Source of the DNA: Roseovarius lutimaris
Lineage (GTDB): Bacteria; Pseudomonadota; Alphaproteobacteria; Rhodobacterales; Rhodobacteraceae
Direction of reading: 5' to 3'
NCBI RefSeq assembly: GCF_900115165.1
Contig: NZ_FOVP01000004.1
Span: 167,454-231,453, forward strand
Length of the DNA: 64,000 nt
The position numbers were made by a program, and so were the translations under genes. Position 1 is the stretch's first letter; the number at the start of each line of letters is the position of its first letter. Shown here piece after piece: positions 25,345 through 34,207 of this stretch. The notes under the pieces are model-generated. The model had not been told where the DNA came from, ran no database searches, and saw nothing but the letters and a program-made list of their open reading frames with translations.

Positions 25345-27015
25345 TTACCCCAGCTTCACGTTGTCGATGCCGACGATCTTGTCGTAGGCGTAATAGAGAA
25401 CCATCACCACCGCGAGCAGGATAGAGCCCAAAGCAGCCCCTAGGCCCCAGTTAAGCGATGTCGAAATGTGATAGGCAATCCGGTTCGAAATGAACGTCCC
25501 GGTCGTGCCGCCGACGATTTCAGGCGTGATGTAATAGCCGATCGCAAGGATGAAGACGAGGATGCTGCCCGCGCCGATCCCCGGCACCGATTGCGGGAAA
25601 TAAACCCGCCAGAACGCTGTCCAGTTATTCGCGCCAAGCGATTTGGCCGCGCGCAGATAGGTCTGCGGGATGGTCTGCATCACCGAATACATCGGCAGGA
25701 TCATGAATGGCAAAAGGATATGCGTCATCGCCACGATGGTACCGAACTGGTTGTTGATCATCACCAGCCGGCTTTCATCGGCGACAAGGCCAAGCCAGAC
25801 CAGCACATCGTTGATCACCCCCTGCTGTTGCAGCATGATTTTCCACGCACTAGTGCGCACCAAGAGTGAAGTCCAGAACGGCAGCAGAACAAGGATCATC
25901 AAAAGGTTGGCCGAGCGTGCCGGCAGGTTCGACATGATCCAGGCAACCGGATAGCCAAGTGCGATACAGCTAAATGTGATCACCATCGACATGAACATCG
26001 TGCGCTTGAACAGGATGCCATAGATCCGCTCGTCATCCGCCCGCAGGGCGATGCCATCAGTGGTTTTTTCCATGTCGATGGCATTGAGGAAATAGCCGGT
26101 GGTATAGGGCGGCGAATAGGTTTTGATCACCTCCCAATATTCGGTGCGAAGCCAGTCTTCGTTGCTTTCGACCAGGGCCGCCTTCAGATCGACCGGCGGC
26201 AATGTGTCGGCCTGAGCCGCGAGATCGCGCAGCTCCTGGGCGCCGGGCCCTTGATAGCCTGCCAATGCGGCCATTGTGGCGGGCTCGCGCAGATCAAGCA
26301 GAAGCGCCGGATAGACGGCCTCCCACGGGTCTTCCTCGGCCACGACATCTTCGTCCATAAAGACGGTGAAGGCGGCAAAAGCGGTATAGGCCCGCGTGGC
26401 GTTCGGCAGGATCTTGTAAATCTCGGCGCCCGGCACAAAGCCGATATCGCCTTTGAATGTCTTGGATTCGAGCCCCTCAAGACGCCCGATCTGGTTCGAC
26501 AAAAGCGTTTCGTTGCCTTCGGCCCCCTGGCCTCCAGACATCATGTCATACCAGAAGGCGCCCTCGCCAAAGGCGGGATTCACCTTTTCGATGGCCTTCT
26601 GATAGACCTTGCCGATATTGTCGACATCACGACCCGTAGTCCGGAACATTGAGGAAATGCCGCTTTCCTCATAGTTCAGACGCGACCCGAGCTTGGTGTG
26701 TTCCTTGCCTTCAGCCGCAAGAAAGAGATCAAAGTAAAGCGCGCGATAGACAGAGTCTGCGGGGGTGCCCTCGCCGTCCCAATCGCGCAATTCTTCCACC
26801 GTCATCGGCAGGGTTCTGCCAACGATCTGGTTTTCGACCGAGCGAAACAACATATCCGCAATGGGCGCAATGAACGTCAAAAGCACAAAGATCAGCAGGG
26901 GCGCGATAAGCGCCAGTGCCCGCAGTTTCTGTGCTCGAAGTGCGCGGCGCAGGCTGCGTTTCAGCGGCGTGCCATCCGCGGCAAGAACCGGGCCGGTATG
27001 GGTGGTATCGCTCAT
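25345..27015 (-). CDS. ABC permease, PotB-type, with ~250-residue insertion after the first helix
   Basis: 556 residues, about double a normal PotB. The first helix (about 34-56) is followed by a hydrophilic stretch to about residue 330 that contains acidic, helical sequence and no membrane spans; from orientation it should face the periplasm. The remaining permease core (about 335-550) is normal, with the EAA loop near 460 (AAKSLGANNWTAFWRVYFPQ). The frame is continuous with no sign of a fusion artefact. The insert might contact the binding protein or substrate. It pairs with the enlarged second permease 6 bp downstream. Confidence 0.88.
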   Translation of the reverse strand: MSDTTHTGPVLAADGTPLKRSLRRALRAQKLRALALIAPLLIFVLLTFIAPIADMLFRSVENQIVGRTLPMTVEELRDWDGEGTPADSVYRALYFDLFLAAEGKEHTKLGSRLNYEESGISSMFRTTGRDVDNIGKVYQKAIEKVNPAFGEGAFWYDMMSGGQGAEGNETLLSNQIGRLEGLESKTFKGDIGFVPGAEIYKILPNATRAYTAFAAFTVFMDEDVVAEEDPWEAVYPALLLDLREPATMAALAGYQGPGAQELRDLAAQADTLPPVDLKAALVESNEDWLRTEYWEVIKTYSPPYTTGYFLNAIDMEKTTDGIALRADDERIYGILFKRTMFMSMVITFSCIALGYPVAWIMSNLPARSANLLMILVLLPFWTSLLVRTSAWKIMLQQQGVINDVLVWLGLVADESRLVMINNQFGTIVAMTHILLPFMILPMYSVMQTIPQTYLRAAKSLGANNWTAFWRVYFPQSVPGIGAGSILVFILAIGYYITPEIVGGTTGTFISNRIAYHISTSLNWGLGAALGSILLAVVMVLYYAYDKIVGIDNVKLG

Positions 27016-27049
27016 GTCATCCCCGTCGGACAGTGGTGTTTATTATAGA

Positions 27050-27098
27050 CCGGGTCTTTTGCCCGGCGTTGGGTGGAAGGGGCCAACCGGCCCCTTCC
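27050..27098 (-). terminator. hairpins between binding-protein and permease genes
   Basis: A perfect 10-bp stem (GGAAGGGGCC / GGCCCCTTCC, 4-nt loop, 27075-27098) lies 18 bp after the binding-protein stop. A weaker CCGGG / CCCGG stem (27050-27066) follows. No strong T-run is present, so it probably attenuates transcription or protects the upstream message rather than ending it. Confidence 0.5.
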
Positions 27099-27115
27099 TG
27101 TTGTGATCGCAAGGC

Positions 27116-28231
27116 TTATTGGGCCAGCCACGCCTGGAATTTTGCATTCAGATCGTCGCGGTTATCTGCCCACCATTCGTAGTCATAGATATGGACGTTG
27201 CCGGCATTGGCCGGATCGGTCGGCATATGCGGTGCCATGTCGATGCCCAGATCTGCGTGCTTGCCAACCAGCGACGCCGAGGAATCACGGGCCGGGCCAT
27301 ACGAGATGTAAGCGGCCTGATCAGCAAGACGCTGGGTGTCGGTTGCAAACTTGAGGAAGTCCATCACGCGCGCCTTGCGGTCTGCGGGCAGACCGGCGGG
27401 AACGATCCAGCCGTCAAGGTCGAAAGACTGCATGTCCCACATCATCGCAATCGGCTGATTCTGTTCGGCAATCGCCGAGAACAGACGACCGTTATAGGTC
27501 GAGCCCATGAACACTTCGCCATCAGCCAGAAGCTGGGGCGTTTCGGCACCGGCGGACCACCAGACAACCTGATCCTTGATGGTGCCGAGCTTGGCAAGCG
27601 CCTGATTAACACCGGCATCCGTACCCAGTGTGGGATAGATGTCGTCTTTGGCTACGCCATCGCAGTAGAGAGCCCATTCCAAGTTGTCGATCGGGCGCTT
27701 TTGCAGCGCCCGCTTGCCGGGATATTTGGCAAGATCGAACACGTCACAGATGCTGCTCGGGGGTTCAACGCCCTCGGGCAGCAGATCGGTACGATAGCCG
27801 AATGTGGTCGAGTAAACGATTTGCGGCACGAAGCAATCACTGACAAGCAGATCGCCAAAGTCGTCGCTGGCAGAGGTGCCATCGGGCGCGGCGGCCAGAA
27901 CTTCGTCGTGATCGAGTTCCATCGCCAGGCCTTCGTCGCACAGACGCATGGAGTCTGATGCAACCGCGTCGACCAGATCCCAGGTGACATTGCCGGCCTC
28001 GTTCATCGCGCGCAGCTTGGCAACGGCCTCGGCCGAGCTTTCGTCCCAAGTAATGGTCACGCCGGGGTTGGCGGCAAGGTAAGGTTCGGCGTAAGCCTTT
28101 ACCTGACTGGCCTGATAGGCGCCGCCCCATGACACAAGCGTCATGCTGTCGGCCATATCCTGTGCGGTCACGGCTGTGCCCGCTGCTACGGTCAGAGCCG
28201 TTGTCGCGAGCAAAGTTTTCGTGAGTTTCAT
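27116..28231 (-). CDS. extracellular solute-binding protein of polyamine-type ABC importer
   Basis: 371 residues from the ATG at 28231, where GGGAG is 7 bp upstream; a second ATG 6 bp earlier is too close to that site. The signal peptide covers about 1-24 (ending AGTAVTAQ). The mature protein is PotD-like (LVSWGGAYQASQVKAY near 33, FGYRTDLLPEGVEPPSS near 145, WWSAGAETPQLLADGEVFMGSTY near 222). Ligand residues for polyamines are not clearly conserved, so substrate is open; the ectoine-gene linkage raises diaminobutyrate-like compounds as candidates. It lies between the ATPase gene and permeases. Confidence 0.88.
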   Translation of the reverse strand: MKLTKTLLATTALTVAAGTAVTAQDMADSMTLVSWGGAYQASQVKAYAEPYLAANPGVTITWDESSAEAVAKLRAMNEAGNVTWDLVDAVASDSMRLCDEGLAMELDHDEVLAAAPDGTSASDDFGDLLVSDCFVPQIVYSTTFGYRTDLLPEGVEPPSSICDVFDLAKYPGKRALQKRPIDNLEWALYCDGVAKDDIYPTLGTDAGVNQALAKLGTIKDQVVWWSAGAETPQLLADGEVFMGSTYNGRLFSAIAEQNQPIAMMWDMQSFDLDGWIVPAGLPADRKARVMDFLKFATDTQRLADQAAYISYGPARDSSASLVGKHADLGIDMAPHMPTDPANAGNVHIYDYEWWADNRDDLNAKFQAWLAQ

Positions 28232-28359
28232 AAACATACTCCCAGTTTATTAGTCGTCCCGTTTTTGGTGTATCGGCCCCCGCGTTACGGGTGAAACGTC
28301 CAAGGGCCTCACTCAACCCGCGCCACGCCCCTCAGGTCGCCGCGCGAATAGCACTATGC

Positions 28360-29463
28360 CTAAGTCGCATCCAGCGCTCGGCAATCTTCTGCAAGCCAGC
28401 CAATTTCGATCATCTCGCCCGGTTTGAGGCGGCGTTGATCGGGGGCGTTGCGGGTCTTGATGATGAAATCGTCACGCCCGGCCACCTTAAGGCGCGTGCG
28501 GAAGATATCTCCCATATAGATAAACTCGGCCACTTCGGCCTTGAGTGTGTGGGCATCCGGGCTCAGGCGGTCGCGGTTGAATTCAACCCGCTCGGGGCGG
28601 ATCGAAATCAGCGTGCGGTCGCCTGCCTTTTCAACGTTCACCGGCGTGGCATCAATCACGTCGCCATTGTCGAGCTTCACAAGAGCAAGGCCATCCTTGA
28701 TTTCCTGGACGGTGCCGGCAAGTGTGTTGTTCTCACCGATGAACTGCGCCACGAAACTGTTTTGCGGGCTTTCATAAAGCTCGTCGGGCGGGGCCAGCTG
28801 TTGAATGCGGCCATCGTTGAACACGGCAACCCGGTCTGACATGGTCAGCGCCTCGGTCTGGTCGTGGGTCACATAGACCGTGGTAATCCCAAGCTCATGC
28901 GCCAGGTGGGTGATCTCGAATTGCATCTTCTCGCGCAGCTGTTTGTCAAGCGCGCCAAGCGGTTCGTCCATCAAGACCAGCTCGGGCTCGAACACCAGTG
29001 CGCGGGCAAGCGCGACACGCTGTTGCTGACCACCCGAGAGCTGTGCCGGACGGCGCCCGCCAAAGGCGCCCATCTCGACCATCTCAAGCGCGCGCTTGAC
29101 CTTGGCCTCGCGGTCCGACTTGCCGATCTTGCGCACCTCAAGCGGAAAGCTGAGGTTCTCGGCAATCGTCATATGCGGGAAAAGGGCGTAGTTCTGAAAC
29201 ACCATGCCGATGCCGCGTTTATGCGGCGGGATGTTGTTGATGCTGATGCCATCAAGCTTGATTTCACCATGGGTCGCCGTTTCAAACCCGGCCAGCATCA
29301 TAAGGCAGGTGGTTTTGCCAGACCCGGATGGCCCGAGCATTGTCAGAAATTCACCCTTGGGCAAGGAAAGGTTCAGATCCTTGACGACCAAAGTCTCGCC
29401 GTCATAGCTCTTTTGTACGCGTTCAAAAGCAACGAACGCATCGTTGTTCCCGGTATTGGCCAA
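28360..29463 (-). CDS. ABC transporter ATP-binding protein, PotA-type
   Basis: 367-residue ATPase with Walker A GPSGSGKTT (about 42-50), Q-loop VFQNYALFPH (about 88-97), signature LSGGQQQR (about 142-149), Walker B LVLMDEPLGALD (about 162-173), H-loop YVTHDQTEAL near 198, and a C-terminal TOBE domain (about 285-360). It is the first gene of the importer operon. The 234-bp region upstream holds two AAAACGAC-type motifs also found at the divergent eutB/doeA promoter. Confidence 0.93.
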   Translation of the reverse strand: MANTGNNDAFVAFERVQKSYDGETLVVKDLNLSLPKGEFLTMLGPSGSGKTTCLMMLAGFETATHGEIKLDGISINNIPPHKRGIGMVFQNYALFPHMTIAENLSFPLEVRKIGKSDREAKVKRALEMVEMGAFGGRRPAQLSGGQQQRVALARALVFEPELVLMDEPLGALDKQLREKMQFEITHLAHELGITTVYVTHDQTEALTMSDRVAVFNDGRIQQLAPPDELYESPQNSFVAQFIGENNTLAGTVQEIKDGLALVKLDNGDVIDATPVNVEKAGDRTLISIRPERVEFNRDRLSPDAHTLKAEVAEFIYMGDIFRTRLKVAGRDDFIIKTRNAPDQRRLKPGEMIEIGWLAEDCRALDAT

Positions 29464-29697
29464 GTTCGGCTCCCTGTTTTTATTTCGCGGAGTCCCCCGC
29501 GTTTAAACGAAACTAAAACGACAATTGTCCCTTGTTGCAACCCGATTGCGCCACTTTTTTCCGGAATCCGACAAGCGCAGGTCAAAACGACTGTATATGC
29601 GTCAAGAAAAGACGATTTTCCCGTCGTTCGTCGACATTCGGCCAGGGCGCGCACAGCTTTAGCGCGAACCCCGACCGTTTTTGGCAAGAGACTTAGC
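29464..29697. promoter_or_regulatory. importer operon leader with repeated AAAACGAC motif
   Basis: AAAACGACAATTG at 29515-29527 and AAAACGACTGTAT at 29584-29596 resemble AAAACGACATTTG at 35278-35290 between eutB and doeA. The region is more AT-rich than its flanks and presumably holds the ATPase-gene promoter. No regulator can be assigned from sequence alone; DoeX is a candidate. Confidence 0.35.
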
Positions 29698-31068
29698 CTA
29701 GCCCAGAACCGTTTTGACGGCCTTGGCGGTCTTTTGAACCACCTCGTCGGCCTCGGCACGAGTCAGACAGAAGGGCGGCGCAAAGCCAAGGATGTCGCCC
29801 TGTGGCATTGCACGCGCAATCACCGCGTCGGCCCCAAGAGCGGCGGCGATCTGTGGCCCGACCTTGTCGGCGGCATCAAAGAAGCTGCGGCTGTCACGGT
29901 CTTTCACGAACTCGACCGCACAAAGCATGCCCTCGCCACGAACCTCGCCAACATTGGCATGATCGCCAAGTGCCTCGGTCATGGTCTTGTTGAGATAGCT
30001 GCCCACATCACGGTTATTCGCAATCAGGTCCAGCTCATCCAGAAGCTTGAGGTTGGCAACGCCGGCCGCCGCACCGATCGGATGTGCCGAATAGGTCCAG
30101 CCGTGGCCGATCGGGCCGTTTTCGTCGGTGCCCTGCTCAAGCACTTTCCACATCTTTTCACCGACAATCGACCCCGACAGCGGCGCATAGGCCGATGTCA
30201 GACCCTTGGCGATGGTGATAAGGTCGGCCTCAAGTCCGTAATGCTCGGACCCGAACATCGTGCCTAGACGGCCAAAACCGGTGACAACCTCGTCCACGAC
30301 CAGCAGGATATCGTGCTTTTTCAATACTTTCTGGATCGCGGTCCAATAGCCGACGGGCGGCGGTACAATGCCCCCGGTGCCCAGAACCGGCTCGCCGATA
30401 AAGGCGGCGATGGTATCGGCGCCTTCGCGTTCGATCAGCGCCTCAAGCTCGGCCACGCAATGCGCGGTGAACTGTTCCTCGGACTGATCAAGATCGGCGC
30501 GGCGGAAATAATAGGGCGCCTCGGTGTGCACCACCTGCGCCAGCGGCAGGTCGAATTTCTTGTGAAACAGCTCTAGCCCGGTCAGCGAGCCGGTCACAAG
30601 ACCCGAGCCGTGATAGCCACGCCAGCGGCTGATGATCTTTTTCTTTTCGGGCCGGCCGAGGATGTTGTTGTAATACCAGATCAGCTTGACGTTGGTCTCA
30701 TTGGCATCCGAGCCGCTCTGGCCGAAATAAACCTTGGACATATTGGCCGGGGCGCGGTCCAGGATCATCTTGGACAGGGTAATGCTCGCCTCGGTGCCAT
30801 GGCCGACGTAGGCATGGTAATAGGCAAGCTCTTTGGCCTGCGCGGCGATGGCGTCGGCGATATCCTGACGGCCATAGCCGACATTGACACAGTAGAGCCC
30901 GGCGAAGGCATCCAGCATCTTGTTGCCGTCACGATCCTCGATATGGCAATTGGTGCCGGTCTTGATCACTCGATGCGTAAGCTCTCCGCGTGCGAATTGC
31001 GCCAGATGGGTTGAAGGGTGGAAAAAGTTGTCGCGATCCCACTCCGCAAGTTGGTCGTTTCTCAGCAT
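29698..31068 (-). CDS. doeD: diaminobutyrate aminotransferase DoeD (class III, PLP)
   Basis: 456-residue class III aminotransferase. PLP features are SGSDANETNVKL near 118, YHGSGLVTGSLTG near 152, the Asp in VVDEVVTGFGR near 258, and Lys in ITIAKGLTSAYAP near 286. Context identifies it as DoeD (Atf), which turns L-2,4-diaminobutyrate into aspartate semialdehyde in ectoine breakdown: the genes before it are doeC, doeX, eutC and eutB. It is separated from doeC by 83 bp with two palindromes. General annotation would be omega-aminotransferase; the specific step is inference from synteny. Confidence 0.82.
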   Translation of the reverse strand: MLRNDQLAEWDRDNFFHPSTHLAQFARGELTHRVIKTGTNCHIEDRDGNKMLDAFAGLYCVNVGYGRQDIADAIAAQAKELAYYHAYVGHGTEASITLSKMILDRAPANMSKVYFGQSGSDANETNVKLIWYYNNILGRPEKKKIISRWRGYHGSGLVTGSLTGLELFHKKFDLPLAQVVHTEAPYYFRRADLDQSEEQFTAHCVAELEALIEREGADTIAAFIGEPVLGTGGIVPPPVGYWTAIQKVLKKHDILLVVDEVVTGFGRLGTMFGSEHYGLEADLITIAKGLTSAYAPLSGSIVGEKMWKVLEQGTDENGPIGHGWTYSAHPIGAAAGVANLKLLDELDLIANNRDVGSYLNKTMTEALGDHANVGEVRGEGMLCAVEFVKDRDSRSFFDAADKVGPQIAAALGADAVIARAMPQGDILGFAPPFCLTRAEADEVVQKTAKAVKTVLG

Positions 31069-31099
31069 GTTTGTTCCTTTCGATTTTTCGTGTCGGGAG

Positions 31100-31144
31100 C
31101 CGGAAATTTTTAAAATTTCCGGACAAAAATCTTTTCAAGATTTT
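31100..31144. repeat. twin AT-rich palindromes between doeC and doeD
   Basis: CCGGAAATTTT-T-AAAATTTCCGG (31100-31122) has perfect 11-bp arms. AAAATCTT-TTC-AAGATTTT (31126-31144) has perfect 8-bp arms. On the minus strand the second hairpin comes first after the doeC stop and is followed by TTTTTG, so it could terminate part of the transcripts before doeD. Confidence 0.6.
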
Positions 31145-31151
31145 GGTGTGG

Positions 31152-32627
31152 CTAGGCCCAGTCGCGGCAAACGTATTTGATTTCCATAAATTCTTCCATC
31201 CCGCGACGCGCCCCTTCGCGGCCAAGCCCGGATTGCTTGACCCCACCAAAGGGAATCGGCGCGCCGGTCACTTTGGTGCGATTGACCGCCACCATCCCGA
31301 ATTGAAGCGCCCGCGTCATCCGATAAATGCGGCGCGGATCAAGGCTGTGCAGATAGGCAATCAACCCGTATTCGGTGGCATTGGCGCGCGCGATGACCTC
31401 GTCTTCGGTGTCAAAGGGCGTGATCGCCGCCACCGGGCCAAAGGTCTCGTCGCGCATGATCGCGGCCCCGTCAGGCACATCGGTGAGCACCGTCGGCTGA
31501 TAGAAAAGCGGCCCCAGAGCGTCGCGCTTTCCGCCACAGCCAAGCTTCGCTCCGTGATCAAGCGCGTCTTTGACGTGCTCTTCCTGTTTTCGCACGGCGG
31601 CCTCGTTCATCAAGGGGCCGATATCGGGATCATCCATGCCGATCCCCAGGGTCAGGGCTTTGGTCGCCGCGATGAAGCGCGCGCAAAACGCGTCATAGAT
31701 CGCACGTTCGACATAGATTCGGTTGGCGCCAAGGCAATCCTGTCCGGATGTGGCGAACTTTGCCTTGATGGTCTCTTCAACGGCGCTGTCGATATCAGAA
31801 CCCTTGAACACGATCACCGGCGCATGGCCGCCAAGCTCCATCACAAGCTTTTTCACCGTGCCCGCGCATTGGCGATACAAAAGCTGACCGATATTGGTTG
31901 ATCCGGTAAAGGATAGTACGCGCACGCGGGCGTCTGTTGTCCAAGGTTCAACCACGGTCGCGGCTTTGCCGGTGACCACGTTGAACACCCCCGCAGGCAC
32001 GCCTGCGCGTTCAGCCAGTTCGGCCAGGACAAGCGCCGAATAGGGGGTTTCGCCGCTCGGATGCGCCACCACGGTACATCCCGCCGCCATCGCCGCCGCC
32101 GCCTTGCGCGTCAGCATCGCCGCCGGGAAATTCCACGGCGTGATCAAGGCGGCAACGCCCACCGGCTCAAGCCAAAGCTCAACCTCGGCATCGGGCAGAT
32201 GGCTGGTAACGCCTTCGATGTTCGGGCGCTTTGATTCCTCGGCGTAATAATCGACAAAGCTGGCGGCATAGTCGATTTCGCCGCGCGCCTCGGACAGGGG
32301 TTTGCCCTGTTCCAGCACCATGATGCGCGCCAGGTCTTCCTTGTGCTCGATCATCAGTTCGAACCACCGGCGCAGCACCGCCGAGCGGTCTTGCGGCAGG
32401 GTCATGCCCCATGTGGCAAAGGCCTCTTGTGCGCCATCAACCGCTGCGCGCGCCTGCGCCGCGCCCAGACTTGCCACCTGGCCAAGCAAGGCACCATCGG
32501 CCGGGTTGGTCACGGCCAGCGTGTCATTATTGCCCCCAGCCACCCATTTGCCGTTTACATAGGAAAAATGCCGCACAAGGCGGGTGTCGGTGATCCCGTG
32601 ACGGGTCCAGTTTGCTGAATCAGACAT
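31152..32627 (-). CDS. doeC: aspartate-semialdehyde dehydrogenase DoeC (ALDH family)
   Basis: 491 residues from the ATG at 32627, which has AAAGGAGGG upstream; the longer open frame has no such site. ALDH landmarks: TPWNFPAAMLTRKAAAAMAAG near 154, FTGSTNIGQ near 232, Glu in MELGGHAPV near 256, and the nucleophile Cys in TSGQDCLGANR near 289. Generic annotation would be succinate-semialdehyde dehydrogenase, but placement in the doe/eut set points to oxidation of aspartate semialdehyde to aspartate. GabD at 11-13 kb is a clear paralogue, which argues for a separate role here. Confidence 0.85.
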   Translation of the reverse strand: MSDSANWTRHGITDTRLVRHFSYVNGKWVAGGNNDTLAVTNPADGALLGQVASLGAAQARAAVDGAQEAFATWGMTLPQDRSAVLRRWFELMIEHKEDLARIMVLEQGKPLSEARGEIDYAASFVDYYAEESKRPNIEGVTSHLPDAEVELWLEPVGVAALITPWNFPAAMLTRKAAAAMAAGCTVVAHPSGETPYSALVLAELAERAGVPAGVFNVVTGKAATVVEPWTTDARVRVLSFTGSTNIGQLLYRQCAGTVKKLVMELGGHAPVIVFKGSDIDSAVEETIKAKFATSGQDCLGANRIYVERAIYDAFCARFIAATKALTLGIGMDDPDIGPLMNEAAVRKQEEHVKDALDHGAKLGCGGKRDALGPLFYQPTVLTDVPDGAAIMRDETFGPVAAITPFDTEDEVIARANATEYGLIAYLHSLDPRRIYRMTRALQFGMVAVNRTKVTGAPIPFGGVKQSGLGREGARRGMEEFMEIKYVCRDWA

Positions 32628-32737
32628 ACTCTGCCCTCCTTTGAGCCAAAGAATGCGCTGAAACGGCAAGCAACTGCGACTGAAGTAGGGCGAGCTTGCA
32701 GAATAATCATCTGATTGGAGGCCATTAAAAAGGAGAA

Positions 32738-33211
32738 TCACCCGGAAAACATATCCAGCGGCGGTAGGCGCGGCGATTTCACCGGTTTGGTCACGATATA
32801 GGTGAAATACCGCGCCAGACCGATCCGCGCCTCTAACATGGTGTCAATCAGGCGCTGATAGGCGTCGATATCGCGGGCCACGATCTGTAATAGATAGTCA
32901 AACCCGCCGCCAAGCGCCCAACAGGCCGTCACCTCGCCATAGCGCATCACGCTGGCCTCGAAGGCCTGAAAGCTGGCCGGCGTATGGTCGGCCAATTCGG
33001 CGGCAACAAAGACCGTCACATGCGGGCCCAGCTTTTTCAGGCTGATCCGCGCGTTATAGCCCTCGATAATGCCACCCTCTTCAAGACGGCGCAGCCGCTC
33101 CCAACAGGGGCTGGCCGAGAGGCCAACACGGGCGGCCAGATCGGCCTTGGTGATCCGGCCCTCATCGGCCAGAACCCGCAGAATTTTCAGATCGCGCGCA
33201 TCAAGCTTCAT
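32738..33211 (-). CDS. doeX: Lrp/AsnC family regulator DoeX
   Basis: 157 residues with an N-terminal winged helix (about 5-60: DLKILRVLADEGRITKADLA, then LSASPCWERLRRLEEGG) and a C-terminal RAM/AsnC ligand domain (about 70-145). Lrp/AsnC members of this group regulate ectoine-degradation genes (DoeX/AsnC in Halomonas and Ruegeria). It follows eutC by 3 bp and precedes doeC by 110 bp, so it is probably both in the operon and its regulator. The ligand may be a pathway intermediate such as acetyl-diaminobutyrate. Confidence 0.88.
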   Translation of the reverse strand: MKLDARDLKILRVLADEGRITKADLAARVGLSASPCWERLRRLEEGGIIEGYNARISLKKLGPHVTVFVAAELADHTPASFQAFEASVMRYGEVTACWALGGGFDYLLQIVARDIDAYQRLIDTMLEARIGLARYFTYIVTKPVKSPRLPPLDMFSG

Positions 33212-33214
33212 ACG

Positions 33215-34207
33215 TCAGGCCGAAATCACGGTGCCGGTCGTGCCGTTTTTCAGCCGCTCGAACACATGTGTCGCAATCGCCGTATCCTGCACGCCGGTGC
33301 CGGTCAGATCGGCGATGGTGATCTCGGCGTCGCTGCGCCGCCCGCGGGCGCGCCCGGTGATCACCTGGCCCAACTCTGGCGGCGTGCCTTTGTCCCAAAG
33401 ACCGGCGGCAATCGCGCTGCGCAATTCGCCAAGCTTTTCGACCTGCGTGGCCCGGTCCGCCACGTAAAGATCGGCCTTGATCAAAGCCTCTGGATCAATC
33501 TCGTTCTTGCCGTCCTGATCCGACCCCATGGCCGTAATGTGCAATTCAGGGTGAAGCCATCTGGCATCCACAAGCGGTTCGCGCGCCGGCGTTGTGGTAA
33601 CCACAAGCTGGCTTGCCAGAACAAGGTCGCCGGGGTGCTCGACAACGCGGGTATCACATTTCAGATCCCGCGCCAGATCATCGGCACAGGCCTGTGCCCG
33701 CGCGCCATCACGCCCCCAGACCAGCAATCGCTCGAACGGGCGCACGATATGCGCCGCCTTCATCTGAAGCCGCGCCTGAACACCGGTGCCGATCACACCC
33801 GCCGTATGCACACCATCCGGCGCCAGATGATGCGCCGCCACGGCCCCCGCCGCCGCCGTGCGCAGATCGGTGAGATAGCCATTGTCCAGAAACACTGCCT
33901 GCACCATGCCGGTCTTGGCCGAAAACAGGATCATGAGGCCATTCAGGCTTGGCAGGCCAAGCTTGGGATTGTCGAAAAACCCTGGACTGACCTTGATCGC
34001 AAAGCTGTCAAATCCGGGGATATAAGCGGTTTTCACATCCACCTCGCCGTTCACATCGGCCATGTCCATAGACATCACCGGCGGCATGATCACACCCTCC
34101 TCTGCAAGCGCGGAAAAGGCCTTTTCCACCACGCGAATGGTGTCTTTGTCCAACGTCACCAGGCCGCGCAATTCGGCCTCGGTCACAACGCGAATATCAT
34201 GTGCCAT
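33215..34207 (-). CDS. eutC: ectoine utilization protein EutC (ornithine cyclodeaminase family)
   Basis: 330-residue NAD-binding protein. The Rossmann segment is GVIGTGVQARLQ near 132, with AYIPGFDSFAIKVSPGF near 61 and a later HITAMGSDQDGKNEIDP near 223 that is typical of the mu-crystallin/OCD family. Its position between eutB (11-bp overlap) and doeX is the standard order of the hydroxyectoine/ectoine cluster. EutB and EutC are thought to take part in turning hydroxyectoine into ectoine; the exact chemistry is unsettled. eutA, which often accompanies them, is not seen. Confidence 0.86.
   Translation of the reverse strand: MAHDIRVVTEAELRGLVTLDKDTIRVVEKAFSALAEEGVIMPPVMSMDMADVNGEVDVKTAYIPGFDSFAIKVSPGFFDNPKLGLPSLNGLMILFSAKTGMVQAVFLDNGYLTDLRTAAAGAVAAHHLAPDGVHTAGVIGTGVQARLQMKAAHIVRPFERLLVWGRDGARAQACADDLARDLKCDTRVVEHPGDLVLASQLVVTTTPAREPLVDARWLHPELHITAMGSDQDGKNEIDPEALIKADLYVADRATQVEKLGELRSAIAAGLWDKGTPPELGQVITGRARGRRSDAEITIADLTGTGVQDTAIATHVFERLKNGTTGTVISA

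Noticed and set aside
24121..25443. 440-residue open frame on the plus strand opposite the PotC-type permease
   Set aside because: Low-complexity Arg/His/Gln/Lys-rich translation with no motif, fully antisense to a clear permease gene; a product of high-GC codon bias.
25345..27015. Possible gene fusion or frameshift explaining the oversized permease
   Set aside because: The frame is continuous, helices on both sides belong to one permease, and the partner permease is also enlarged, so it is likely genuine.
28864..30267. 467-residue plus-strand frame across the ATPase and doeD genes
   Set aside because: Spans two well-supported minus-strand genes and the gap between them; no family resemblance.
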